A DNA stretch of 64,000 nucleotides from Cyrtodaria siliqua (taxonomy: Eukaryota; Mollusca; Bivalvia; Adapedonta; Hiatellidae). The stretch covers positions 372,001-436,000 of the forward strand of contig JAWPHD010000089.1 of assembly GCA_037043455.1 (NCBI GenBank), written 5' to 3'. Positions 45,510-58,894 of the stretch are shown in pieces (position 1 is the stretch's first letter; each line of letters starts with the position of its first letter). A program made the translations under genes and the position numbers. Under the pieces are notes generated by a model. That model worked only from the letters and a program-made list of their open reading frames with translations, was not told where the DNA came from and searched no databases.

Positions 45510-48500
45510 TCAGAGATATCAAAATAACAAGAATACTGAAACAGTATCGAATCAAGAATACTGAGATATAATAGAATCAAGAATACTGAGATATCGCAGA
45601 ATCAAGAATGCCGAAACAGCATCGAATCAAGCATACTGGGATATCAAAGAATCAAGAATACTGAAACAACAGTAAATCAAGAATATTGAAATAACAGCAA
45701 ATCAGAGATATTGGGATAGCATTCAATCGGAGATATTGAGAAATCATCAAATCAAGAATACTGAAATAGCATAGAATCAGAGATATTGGGAAATCATCAA
45801 ATCAAGAATACTGAAATAGCATCGAAACAAGAATACTGAAATAGCTTCAAATCAAGAATACAGAGATAAGAGCAAATCATGAATACTGAAATAGTAGCAA
45901 TTCAACAATACTGAGATGTCATCAAATCAAGAATACCGAGATAGCAGCAAATCAGAGATCTCGGGATATCATCAAATCATGAATACTGAAATAGCAGCAA
46001 ATCAAAAATACGGAGATATCATCAAATCAGGAATACTGAGATAGTAGCAAATCAGGAATACTGAAATAGTAGCAAATCAGAGATCTCGGGATATCATCAA
46101 ATCATGAATACCGAAATAGTAGCAAATCAAAAATACTGAGATAGTAGCAAATCATGAATACTGAAAAAGTAGCAAATCAGAGATCTCGGGATATCATCAA
46201 ATAATGGATACTGAAATAGCAACAAATCAAGAATAATGATATGTTATCAAATCGGAGATACTGAGATATCACCAAATCAAGAATACTGAGATAACAGCAA
46301 ATCACGAATACTGAAATAGCAACAAATCAAGAATACTGAGATATCATCAACTCAAGAATATTGAGATAGCAGCAAAACATGAATACTGAAAAAGTAGCAA
46401 ATCAGATATCTCGAAATATCATCAAATCATGAATACCGAAATAACAGAAAATTAGAGATCTCGGGATATCATCAAATCATGAATACCGAAATAGTAGCAA
46501 ATCATGAATACGGCAGTAGTAGCAAATCAGAGATCTCGGGATATCAACAAATCACGAATACCGACATAGCAGCAAATCAAGAATACTGGGATATCATCAA
46601 ATCAGAGATACTGAGATATCAACAAATCAAGAATACTGAGATATCACGGAATCCATCACAGAATCAAGAATACGGAAATATCATAGAATCAAGTCTATTG
46701 AAATAGCATCGAATCAAGTATACTAAACTAGCATAGAATCAAGAATACTGAGATTTCAGAAAATCAAGAATACTTGAACAGCATCAAATCAAGAATACTG
46801 AGATATCACAGAATCAAGTATACTAAACTAGCATCGAATCAAGAATACTGAGATATTACAGAATCAAAAATAATGGAACAGCATCAAATCAATAATACTG
46901 AGATATCATCAAATCAATAATACTGAGATATCATCCAATCAAAAATACTGAGATATCACAGAATCAAGAATACTGGAACAGCATCAAATCAAGAATACTG
47001 AGATATCACAGAATCAAGCATACTGAGATATAATAGAATCAAGAATACGGAGATAGCAGCAAATCAGAGATATTGAGATATCATCAAATCAAGAATACTG
47101 AAATAGCAACAAATCAAGAATACTGAGATATCATCAAATCAAGAATACTGAGATATCACAGAACCAACAATACTGAAATATCACAGAATCAAGAATACCG
47201 AGATATCACAGAATCAAGAATACTGAGATATCACAGAATCAAGAATACTGAAGATATCACAGAATCAAGAATACTGAGATATAACAGAATCAAAATACTG
47301 AAACAGCAGCAAATCAAGAATACTCAGATATCATCAGATGAAGAATACTGAGATATCATCAAATCAAGAATACTGAACTTGCAGCAAACCAGCGATATTG
47401 AGATATCATCAAATCAAGAATATTGAGATATCATCAAATCAAGAATACCCAGATATCATCAAATCAAGAATACTGAACTTGCAGCAAACCAGAGATATTG
47501 AGATATCATCAAATCAAAAATACCGAGATATCATCAAATCAAGAATACTGAGATATCATCAAATCAAGAATACTGAACTTACAGCAAACCAGAGATATTA
47601 AGATATCATCAAATCAAGAATATTGAAATAGCAGCAAATCAAGAATACTGAGATATCATCAAATCAAGAATACTGAGATATCATCAAATCAAGAATACTG
47701 AACTTGCAGAAAACCAGAGATATTGAGATATCATCAAATCAAGAATGTTGTGATATCATCAAATCAAGAATACCGAGATATTATCAAATCAAGAATACTG
47801 AGGTATCATCAAATCAAGAATACTGAACTTGCAGCAAACCGGAGATATTGAGATATCATCAAATCAAGAATATTGATATATCATCAAATCAAGAATACTG
47901 AGATGTCATCAAATCAGGAATACTGATATATCATATAAAGAATACTGAGATATCATCAATTCAAGAATACTGAGATAGCAGCAAATAAGAGATATTGAGC
48001 AATCAACAAATCAAGAATACTGAGATATCATAGAATCAAGAATACGGAGATATCACAGAATCAAAAATACTAAAACAGTATCGAATCAAGCATACTGAAA
48101 TATCAGCAAATCAGAGATATTGAGATATCATCAAATCATGAATACTGAAATAGCGGCAAATCAGAGATATTGGGATATCATGAAATCATAAATACTGAGA
48201 TATCAGCAAATCAAGAATACTGACCTTGCAGCAAACCAGAGATATTTAGATATCATCAAATCAAGAATACTGGAACAGCATCAAATCAAGAATACAGAAA
48301 TACCAGCAAATCAGAGATATTGAGATATCATCAAATCATGAATGCTGAAATAGCAGCAAATCAAGAATATTTAGACATCACAGAATCAAGAATACTGAAA
48401 CAGCATCAAATCAATCAAACTGAAATAGCAGCAAATCAGAGATATTGAGACATCACAGAATCAAGAATATTGGAACAGCATCGAATCAATAATACTGAGA

Positions 48501-51500
48501 TATCATCAAATCAATAATACTGATATATCATCAAATCAAGAAAACTGAGATATCATCCAATCAAGAATACTGAGATATCACAGAATCAAGAATACTGGAA
48601 CAGCATCAAATCAAGAATACTGAGATATCACAGAATCAAGCATACTGAGATATCATAGAATCAAGAATACGGAGATATCACAGAATCAAAAATACTGAAA
48701 CAGAATCGAATCAAGAATACTGAAATAGCAACAAATCAAGAATACTGAGATATCATCAAATCAAGAATACTGAGATATCACAGAATCAACAATACTAAAG
48801 TATCACAGAATCAAAAATACTGAGATATCATAGAATCAAGAATACTGAGATATCACAGAATCAAGAATACTGAGATATAACAGAATCAAGAATACTGAAA
48901 CAGCAGCAAATCAAGAATACTGAGATATCATCAGATGAAGAATACTGAGATATCATCAAATCAAGTATACCGAACTTGCAGCAAACCAGAGATATTGAGA
49001 TATCATCAAATCAAGAATATTGGGATATCATCAAATCATGAAGACGGAGATATTATCAAATCAAGAATACTGAACTTGCAGCAAACCAGAGATATTGAAA
49101 TATCATCAAATCAAGAATATTGACATATCATCAAATCAAGAATACCGAGATATCGTCAAATCAAGAATACTGAGATATCATCAAATCAAGAATACTGAGA
49201 TATCACAAAATCAAGCATACTGAGATATCATAGAATCAAGAATACGGAGATAGCAGCAAATCAGAGATATTGAGATATCATCAAATCAAGAATACTGAAA
49301 TAGAAACAAATCAAGAATACTGAAATATCATCAAATCAAGAATACTGAGATATCACAGAACCAACAATACTGAAATATCACAGAATCAAGAATACTGAGA
49401 TATCACAGAATCAAGAATACTGAGATAGCACAGAATCAAAAATATTGAGATATCACAGAATCAAGAATACTGAGATATAACAGAATCAAGAATACTGAAA
49501 CAGCAGCAAATCAAGAATACTCAGCTATCATCAGATGAAGAATACTGAGATATCATCAAATCAAGAATACTGAACTTGCAGCAAACCAGAGATATTGAGA
49601 TATCATCAAATCAAGAATATTGAGATATCATCAAATCAACAATACCGAGATATCATCAAATCAACAATAATGAACTTGCAGCAAACCAGAGATATTGAGA
49701 TATCATCAAATCAAGAATACCGAGATATCATCAAATCAAGAATACTGAGATATCATCAAATCAAGAATACTGAACTTACAGCAAACCAGAGATATTAAGA
49801 TATCATCAAATCAAGAATAATGAAATAGCAGCAAATCAAGAATACTGAGATATCATCAAATCAAGAATACCGAGATATCATCAAATCAAGAATACTGAAC
49901 TTGCAGCAAACCAGAGATATTGAGATATCATCAAATCAAGAATGTTGTGATATCATCAAATCAAGAATACCGAGATATCATCAAATCATGAATACTGAGG
50001 TATCATCAAATCAAGAATACTGAACTTGCAGCAAACCGGAGATATTGAGATATCATCAAATCAAAAATATTGATATATCATCAAATCAAGAATACTGAGA
50101 TGTCACCAAATCAGAAATACTGATATATCAAATAAAGAATACCGAGATATCATCATTTCAAGAATACCGAGATAGCAGCAAATCAGAGATATTGAGAAAT
50201 CAACAAATCAAGAATACTGAGATATCATAGAATCGAGAATACGGAGATATCACAGAATCAAAAATACTAAAACAGCATCGAATCAAGCATACTGAAATAT
50301 CAGCAAATCAGAGATATTGAGATATCATCAAATCATGAATACTGAAATAGCAGCAAATCAGAGATATTGGGATATCATCAAATCATAAATACTGATATAT
50401 CAGCAAATCAAGAATACTGACCTTGCAGCAAACCAGTGATATTGAGATATCATCAAATCAAGAATACTGAAACAGCATCAAATCAAGAATATTGAAATAC
50501 CAGCAAATCAGAGATATTGAGATATCATCAAATCATGAATACTGAAATAGCAGCAAATCAAGGATATTGAGACATCACAGAATCAAGAATACTGGAACAG
50601 CATCAAATCAATAATACTGAAACAGCATCAAATCAAGAATATTGAAAAAGCAGCAAATCAGAGATATTGAAATATCATCAAACAGAGATATTGAGATATC
50701 ATCAAATCAAGAATACTGAAATAGCAGGTAATCAGAGATACTGAAATAGCAGCAAATCAATAATACTGAGATATCATCAAATCAAGAATACTGAAATAGC
50801 ATCGAATCAAGAATACTGAGATATCATCAAATCAATAATACTGAGATAGCAGCAAATCAGAGATATTGAGATATCATCAAATCAAGAATACTGAGATATC
50901 ATCAAATCAGAGATCTCGAGATATCATCAAATCATGAATACTGAAATAGCAGCAAATGAAGAATACTGAAACAGCATCGAATCAAGAATACTGTGATATC
51001 ATCAAATCAAGAATACCGAGATATCATCAAATCAAGATGAGGTATCATCAAATCAAGAATACTGAACTTGCAGCAAACCAGAGATATTGAGATATCATCA
51101 AATCAAGAATATTGATATATCATCAAATCAAGAATACTGAGATGTCATCAAATCAGGAATACTGATATATCAAATAAAGAATACCGAGATATCATCATTT
51201 CAAGAATACCGAGATAGCAGCAAATCAGAGATATTGAGAAATCAACAAATCAAGAATACTGAGATATCATAGAATCAAGAATATGGAGATATCACAGAAT
51301 TAAAAATACTAAAACAGCATCGAATCAAGCATACTGAAATATCAGCAAATCAGAGATATTGAGGTATCATCAAATCATGAATACTGAAATAGCAGCAAAT
51401 CAGAGATATTGGGATATCATCAAATCATGAATACTGAGATATCAGCAAATCAAGAATACTGACCTTGCAGCAAACCAGAGATAGTGAGATATCATCAAAT

Positions 51501-54500
51501 CAAGAATACTGGAACAGCATCAAATCAAGAATACTGAAATACCAGCAAATCAGAGATAGTGAGATATCATCAAATCATGAATACTGAAATAGCAGCAAAT
51601 CAAGAATATTGAGACATCACAGAATCAAGAATACTGAAACAGCATCAAATCAATAATACTGAAATAGCAGCAAATCAGAGATATTGAGACAATACAAAAT
51701 CAAGAATACTGAAACAGCATCAAATCAATAATACTGAAATAGCAGCAAATAAGAGATATTGAGATATCATCAAATCAAGAATACCGAGATATCATCAAAT
51801 CAGTGATACTGAGATATCATCAAATCATGAATACTGAAATACTGTCAAGTTGTGGGTGCTGGAATGGTAGCGAATCGAGGGTGTTGGGATATCGTTGGAT
51901 CGAGGGTACCGAGATATCATCAAATCAAGAAAACTGAGATAGCAGCAAATCAGAAATATTGAGTTATCATCAAATCATGAATACTAAAATAGCAGCATAT
52001 CAATAATACTGAGATATCATCAAATCAAGAATACTGAAATAACAGCATCGAATCAAGAATACTGAGATATCACAGAATCAAGAATACTGGAACTACATCA
52101 AATCAAGAATACTGAGATATCACAGAATCAAAAATACTGATATATCATCAAATCAAGAATACTGAACTTGCAACAAACCAGAGATATTGATATATCATCA
52201 AATCAAGAATATTGGGATATCATCAAATCAAGAATATCGAGATATCATCAAATCAAGAATACCGAGATATTATCAAATGAAGAATACTGAACTTGCAGCA
52301 AACCAGAGATATTGAGATATCATCAAATCAAGAATATTGATATATCATCAAATCAACAATACTGAGATATCATCACATCAGGAATACAGATATATCATCA
52401 AATCAAGAATACCGAGATATCTTCATATCAAGAATACCGAGATATCATCAAATCAAGCATACTGAGATAGCAGCAAATCAGAGATATTGAGAAATCAACA
52501 AATCAAGAATACTGAGATATCATAGAATCAAGAATAAGGAAATATCACAGAATCAAGAATACTGAAACAGCATCAAATCAAGAATACTGAGATATCATAG
52601 AATCGAGAACACTGAGATATCATAGAATCAAGAATACTGAGATATCACAGAATCAAGAATACTGAAACAGCATCGAATCAAGAATAATAAAATAGCAACA
52701 AACCAAGAATACTGAGATATAATCAAATCAAGAATACTGAACTTGCAGCAAACCAGAGATACTGAGGTATCATCAAATCAAGAATACTGAGATATCATCA
52801 AACCAGAGATACTGAGATATCACAGAATCAAGAATACTGACATATCACTGAATCAAGAATACTGAGATATCGCAGAATCAAGAATACTGAAACAGAATCG
52901 AATCAAGAATATTGAGATATCACAGAATAAAGAATGATGAAACAGCATCAAATCAAGAATACTGAGATATCACAAAATCAAGAATACTGAAATAGCATCG
53001 AATCAAGAATACTGGAACAGCATCAAATCAAGAATACTGACATATCACAGAATCAAGCATGCTGAGATATCGCAGAATCAAGAATACTGGAATAGCATCA
53101 AATCAAGAATAATGAGATATCATAGAATCAAGAATACTGAGATATCATAGAATCAAGAATACTATAATAACATCGAATCAAGTATACTGGAACAGCATCA
53201 AATCAAGAATACTGACATTTCACAGAATCAAGCATGCTGAGATATCACAGAATCAAGAATACTGGAACAGCATCAAATCAAGAATACTTTGATATCACAG
53301 AATCAAGAATACTGAGATATCATAGAATCAAGAATACTGAGATATCACAGAATCAAGAATATTGGGACAGCATCACATCCAGAATACTGAGAGAGCAGCA
53401 AATTAGAAATATTGAGATAGCATTGAATAAGAGATATTGAGAAATCATCAAATCAATAATACTGAAACAGCATCAAATCAAGAATACTGAAACAGCATCA
53501 AATCAAGAATATTGAAATAGCAGCAAATCAGAGATATTGAAATATCATCAAACAGAGATATTGAGATATCATCAAATCAAGAATACTGAAATAGCAGGTA
53601 ATCAGAGATACTGAAATAGCAGCAAATCAATAATACTGAGATATCATCAAATCAAGAATACTGAAATAGCATCGAATCAAGAATACTGAGATATCATCAA
53701 ATCAATAATACTGAGATAGCAGCAAATCAGAGATATTGAGATATCATCAAATCAAGAATACTGAGATATCATCAAATCAGAGATCTCGAGATATCATCAT
53801 ATCATGAATACTGAAATAGCAGCAAATCAAGAATACTGAAACAGCATCGAATCAAGAATACTGAGATATCATCAAATCAAGTATACTGAGATAGCAGCAT
53901 ATCAGAGATATCTAGATATCATCAAATCATGAATACTGAAATAGTAGCAAATCATGAATACTGAAATATCAGCAAATCAAGAATACTGAGATATCATCAA
54001 ATCAAGAATACTGGAACAGCATCGAATCAAGAATACTGAGATATCACAGAATCGAGAATATTGGAACATCGCAGAATCAAGGATATTGAAACAGCACAGA
54101 ATCAAGGATATTGAAACATCACAGAATCGAGAATATTGGAACATCACAGAGTCAACGATATTGAAACATCACAGAATCGAGAATATTGGAACATCACAGA
54201 ATCGAGAATATTTTAACATCATAGAATCGATAATATTGAAAAAATCACAGAATCAAGAATACTGAGATATCTCAGAATTAAGGATATCGAAACACCACAG
54301 AATCGAGAATACTGGAACATCACAGAATCGAGAATATTGGAACCTCATAGAATCCATCATAAAATATAGAAAAGTCTAGAATCCATCACAGAATCAAGGA
54401 TATTGGAACATCACAGAATCCCTCATGGAATACTGAAATATCATAGAATCTATCACAGCATCAAGGATATTGGAACATCACAGAATCAAAGATATTGGAA

Positions 54501-54520
54501 CATCACAGAATCACGAATCG
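45510..54520. repeat. 9-kb satellite of 25-bp units
   Basis: About 360 copies of a unit built of TCAAGAATACTGA and GATATCATCAAA. Many units contain GATATC, the EcoRV site. Variants (CACAGAATC, GCAGCAAATCAGAGATATT, AACTTGCAGCAAACCAGAG) recur in the same order over hundreds of bases: the AATGTTGTGATATC variant at 47744 and 49941 is followed by the same chain of units, and 50636-50960 recurs at about 53506-53830 (offset 2870). So higher-order blocks of about 1-3 kb have been copied inside the array. Open frames (such as 46479-46706) reflect the absence of stops in one phase. Confidence 0.95.
51854..51918. repeat. hypermutated satellite units
   Basis: This 65-base stretch aligns without gaps to an array consensus, with 19 differences: 17 are A to G, two are C to T, none is a transversion. 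The flanking units are normal. About 20 bases upstream (51833-51853) show three more A to G changes plus others. Confidence 0.75.
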
Positions 54521-54553
54521 AGATTCTGTGATAGATTCTATGATATTTCATGC
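54521..54553. repeat. inverted satellite unit at the array end
   Basis: GATTCTGTGATAGATTCTAT and the following GATATTTCATG are the reverse complement of the units at about 54426-54462. The array ends here in an inverted copy, forming a potential hairpin. Confidence 0.8.
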
Positions 54554-55893
54554 AAAATTTTGCAAACTCTTTACGTTAAATACAGTAATAAAATGGCTCA
54601 ATTTTTCAAATAGGAACTTCAACATTTATGAATTTCTTGTTACAAAGTGTACTGTGATTAAAACTTCTACAAAATCACAGGTGTGTCCTTTCTCTAACTA
54701 ACTGTAACTTTTGTTTACAAAACATCTTGGGATTTCTTTGGAATATTATGTGGAATTAAGTGTGCAGTATATACAATACATAGCGGAAATTCCCGAGTTG
54801 CATTTCTTTTTCACTTCAGTAAAGTTATCAACGTAACATAATCGAACGAACACGTTTATTTAAAGAATGTACTCCTCAACCGTTAGACACGAGTCTAAAC
54901 TTGGTGCTGTTGATGAAAGCAGAATAAAAGCCATGGCAGATACAGCATTTGAGTTTATGTATGTGGGTGTTTAGTTCTAAGGAGGTTTATATTCCGTCCG
55001 CCATTTAACCAATAGGACATCCTTAATGTATAGACAACAATATATGCTGGAATGGATTTATGTGTGTATGTGTAAGGGGAGTGGGATTGCAGGGGTGGGG
55101 TGGGGTCGCAACGCTGAAAAACAAAAACAGTTGGCAGACAAAGACATAAAATATGCTTCACACGTGAATTCCTCAGATCCCATTCCCAATCCGCAACCAC
55201 TAATACTTATTGATGTAAATTGTCTAGACATTTGTTTCGATCGCACTGTGCTCATATTAATGAATAGCCGTAGGAACGGGGGTGGCACATGTCAATAATC
55301 TGACAGTATATGTTTCCCCCCACTTCCCACCACATATTTTGCCAATTTAGGTTTTGACCCAACACAAGTATTTGTGACCAGCAAGGCATAACAGTAATCA
55401 ATTGACAAAGGAAAGTAGATACTGTTTTCATTAAAATATGTGACAAGCAAAAAGAAGGGGGAAAAGACTTGAAAATGTTCATTTGGGCCTCACCTGCCTT
55501 CCGAGTATCTAAACACTGTAATGTACGGCATGAATGATCATTCGTAAACAATACTACCAAATATCAAATATATGATGTATGCATAAGGAACAATTGTTGT
55601 AATTATGAGCTGCTGTTCCGGCCAATATTTGCTTTTTCGACTGTCGACGTAAGCCAATATCATTCAATATTAAAATATAAATATATTCGAAGGGTTTAAT
55701 GATCAAAATGATATAGGCCACCAAGAGCTCAATGCTACTTAACGGAATAACAAATTAGATAGATCTTGATCATTTAATAACTTTTAAAAATTAATGTCTA
55801 TATCTAACAACATCAAGTGATAAAAAAATACATGTCGCATGAATAATAGGGTGACCATGGCCAAAATCGATGATTATTTTAAGGGGTAGGCTA
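54554..55893. other. no gene seen
   Basis: Short frames only. The block near 54964-55015 with TTTATATTCCGTCCGCCA resembles the one near 23877. No coding motifs. Confidence 0.4.
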
Positions 55894-56710
55894 TCCGGGT
55901 AAATGCGGACAAACGTATAAATACGGACAGTATACTTAAAACTAACCTATGTTCCTATATATTTGTTCAATCATTATCGCGTTTTGCTTTTGATAGAGCT
56001 AACCCCATGCCCCTGCATATGCACTAAATATATGATGACGTCATATAGTCAATGACGTAACTATAGTTCTCCAAGAATTCCAACCATGCTTCCTTTTGCT
56101 CTTGGCGCCAACTTTTAACCCCGAAGGTGATCTAGAGACTCCGTTAATATTCAAAACAAAAGGTAAATAAACCATTGAATCTCATATTTAATATGTTGAA
56201 CTTGAACAATAATAATTAATCTTTAGTCTGTACCAGGGTTTGTATGGAATTCTACAGTAAACACATCAATTTTACATTTTTTTATCTGTCCGTATTTCAA
56301 CCCCATGTTTTAATACAAACGTATAATGGCGGACATGTGGTGTTACGCTATGTAGAACTTCGACGATTTTGAATAATTTTACGTAGATCTATTTAACAGC
56401 ACGCTATATGTCATAATATAAGGATAAACAATGCTGATTTGTGTTCGTAAGGTAGTGGATATAGCTAGATCTAGATTTATATAGAGAAGTAGTTAAGTTA
56501 GATTCTAGATGAGCCTAAAATAACGAGTTATCGTTAGCTTCCGTTAATGGCAATATTATGACTGATATATGGAGACTGTGAAACGTGTTCTGGACAGACA
56601 CGATGTGACATATAAAGTTTTATAAAAGTGCTGTGTCAATATATTATTGTTTTACTTTGACATTATATGTCCGATATCAGGTCAAACATATATTGTATTG
56701 TTTTTATTGG

Positions 56711-56982
56711 GTTAATAGTCGCACCAATAGCTAAGGTAATACCTATGGCGACTTCCAGCTAAATAACGGGTGGGGGAAGACCCCACTCGAACTGGTTGTC
56801 AATCATGGTAAGACAGCCAGTTTGTGTTGGTAGATTACCACCGACGCACTGCAAGCTAGCTGGAAAGATTACGCGCTTACAAATTCGAATTGTCCCTGAC
56901 GGGGATTCGAACTCACATCAGCGGAGAGTCGAAGAGATTACAGGTCAAGGACATTAACCACTCGACCACAGGCGCCCCTGGC
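56711..56982 (-). mobile_element. full-length SINE, family B
   Basis: On the minus strand the head starts GGGGCGCCTGTGGTCGAGTG, with A box TGGTCGAGTGGTTAATG and B box GAGTTCGAATCCC, separated as in tRNAs with a long variable arm (Leu or Ser type). The body ends in the shared GGGTCTTCCCCC and TAGCTATTGGTGCGACTA blocks. It lies inside the pogo element, so it inserted later or was carried by it. Confidence 0.8.
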
Positions 56983-57115
56983 CCTGACGTTCGAGCTGAA
57001 TAGTCACAATGTTTATTATAATGTCTGTCCACTACCTCACGAACACACAATATGTTTGTAATAAGTATAATACATATGGTCATACAATTATATTCAAACT
57101 ACACTTACAGACAAA

Positions 57116-58561
57116 ATGCCGAAACAGTATCAGCATACAAAACGTGGCCGGACCGGCCTGTATGACAAAACAATCCTGGAAAAGGCGGTTGCGGGTGTTA
57201 ATGCCGGACTTTCTGTTCGGAAGGCAACGGAATGTTTCGGCATTCCAAAGTCCACATTAGGGGATAGGATATCTTGTAAACACTCTATTAATGTACCCCA
57301 AGGCAGACCTCCTGCACTATCAAGTGATGTCGAGGATAAGATCGTTAAGTCTATTAAGCAGGCTGCAAGGATGGGGGTTGGGTTATCAAGAAGACAAATT
57401 CTTCGTCGTACCTCAACATTGTGCCAAAGAATGAAAATGTCCACCGGCTACAGGAACTTACATGCCGGCAAGGACTGGTTTGAGGGGCTGAAGCACCGAC
57501 ATCCCGATTTGGTCTTGCGGAAGCCTGAACGCCTGTCATCAGTTCGGGCCCGCATGCTGAATCCTGAAGTTTAGGGAAGGTACTTTGATGACCTGGGAGT
57601 GATCCTTGTGGATGGTAACTTCGCCACACTGCCAAATAGAATATGGAATTGTGATGAAACCGGTTTCAACATGGAACATACCCCACAGAGGGTATATGCA
57701 GACAGGGCTGAACAAAACGTTGTTAGTAAAACAAGCTCCAAGTCGTCCAACATAACGGTTATGGCTTGCGTCAATGCTGCCGGTGATCCCATGCCGCCGA
57801 TGTTCATAACAAAGGGGAAAACATCCAAATCGTTGCACGGTTTCCGCACCGAGGATTCTCCCTCACATTCAGTCTGGACTTACCAAAAGCACTGTAGCCC
57901 AGAGCGCTCCCAACTGCTTCTTCTCGATGGACATAGCTCGCATGAGACACTTGCAATTATCGAGCGCGCTGTGGAGGAAAACATCATTCTCATGTCCTTC
58001 CCTCCACAGTGTACCCATTACTTGCAGCCATTGGACCGAACGGTATTCGGACCTCTCAAAGCCGCATACAACACAGTGTGTTCTGAGTTCCTGTTGGACA
58101 ATCCATTGCACCAGATCAACAAATTCTCATTTCCGAGTCTTTTCACTAAGGCTTGGAACACCGCATTGATTGTTGGCAACATCACGAATGGGTTCAGAGC
58201 ATGTGGCATACATCCTTTGAATAGACGAGCAGTGCCCTCACCTGCATTTGATCCATGTAAACTTACAGACAGGCAAGTGCCAACGACTGAAGCTACGACC
58301 ACTGCAGACCCAGACCTTGCACATGCCATAAGCAGCATCACTTCAAACGACTCGGCGTGCTTGTCACCAGACGACAGTCTTCTAACGGAGCACCAATCCG
58401 GGTTGGCTTCACCTGATGTTTCGTTTGAGCTGCCAGTCGAAGCGCAAGCCTTACTCGACTTGAGTGACCCCCAGCAACTGTTGGACATATTGACGTCAGG
58501 GAAATGTGACGGAGTACATTGGCGAGCTATTTTTGCCGCAACAAGTCACAGATCGACCTAG
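57116..58561 (+). pseudogene. pogo/Tigger-like transposase, one nonsense codon
   Basis: One frame of 482 codons interrupted by a single TAG at 57572-57574. The N-terminal part has a psq-type helix-turn-helix (SVRKATECFGIPKSTLGDRI) and a CENP-B-like second DNA-binding region ending GKDWFEGLKHRHPDLVLRKPE. The catalytic part has three aspartates: NCDETGFN (D at 57653), LLLLDGHSSH (57926) and LQPLDRTVFGPLK (58034), so D-x35-D at the end. Between WTYQKH and CSPERSQL the spacing looks shorter than in the family, as if roughly 15-25 residues were lost in frame. The C-terminus is acidic and serine-rich. TAG plus the short spacer make it inactive, though the frame is otherwise clean, so the loss is recent. 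Confidence 0.88.
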
Positions 58562-58894
58562 CAACGGGACCGGTAGGAAAAGTTCCACTTCGCACAAACT
58601 GCTTACCAGTCAAGAAATAATAATGGAAAAAAGGCGCCTGCTGGAAAATAAACAGAAAAAAATATCGAAAAAAAGAGAAATGATCAGATAAAACGTTAAA
58701 AAACTGGCGATAACATTGAAATCTCACGCAAATAGTAAACACATGTATGGACTTGGTAGATATTTCGATTTTTTTAAAAATATCCTGTCTGTCCGTACTT
58801 TCCCTATAGGAAAAAGCATTGTCAGTTAGCGTCCGTACTTATCCTCTCTAGTGTCCGTATTTTCACGAAGCTGTCCGTATTTTACCGATTTGAC

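Larger units (their letters stand above)
55894..58894 (+). mobile_element. pogo/Tigger-like DNA transposon
   Basis: The left end near 55894 (CGGGTAAATGCGGACA) and the right end near 58894 (TGTCCGTATTTTACCG) are imperfect inverted repeats next to TA dinucleotides. CGGAC-type motifs recur near both ends (ATACGGACAG near 55923; GTCCGTA at about 58792, 58831, 58854 and 58873, with another at 56288), as binding sites for the transposase often do. A SINE is nested at 56711-56982, between the left end and the transposase. Confidence 0.7.

Noticed and set aside
46479..53440. Plus-strand ORFs with repeated EISSNQEY / DIIKSRIL
   Set aside because: By-products of the 25-bp satellite; period not a multiple of three, so frames close quickly, and no conserved protein emerges.
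45510..54520. CRISPR-like array (short regular repeats)
   Set aside because: Units are contiguous variants of each other with no unique spacers, and the setting is eukaryotic.
57130..58488. Minus-strand ORFs opposite the pogo transposase
   Set aside because: Shadows of the transposase frame.
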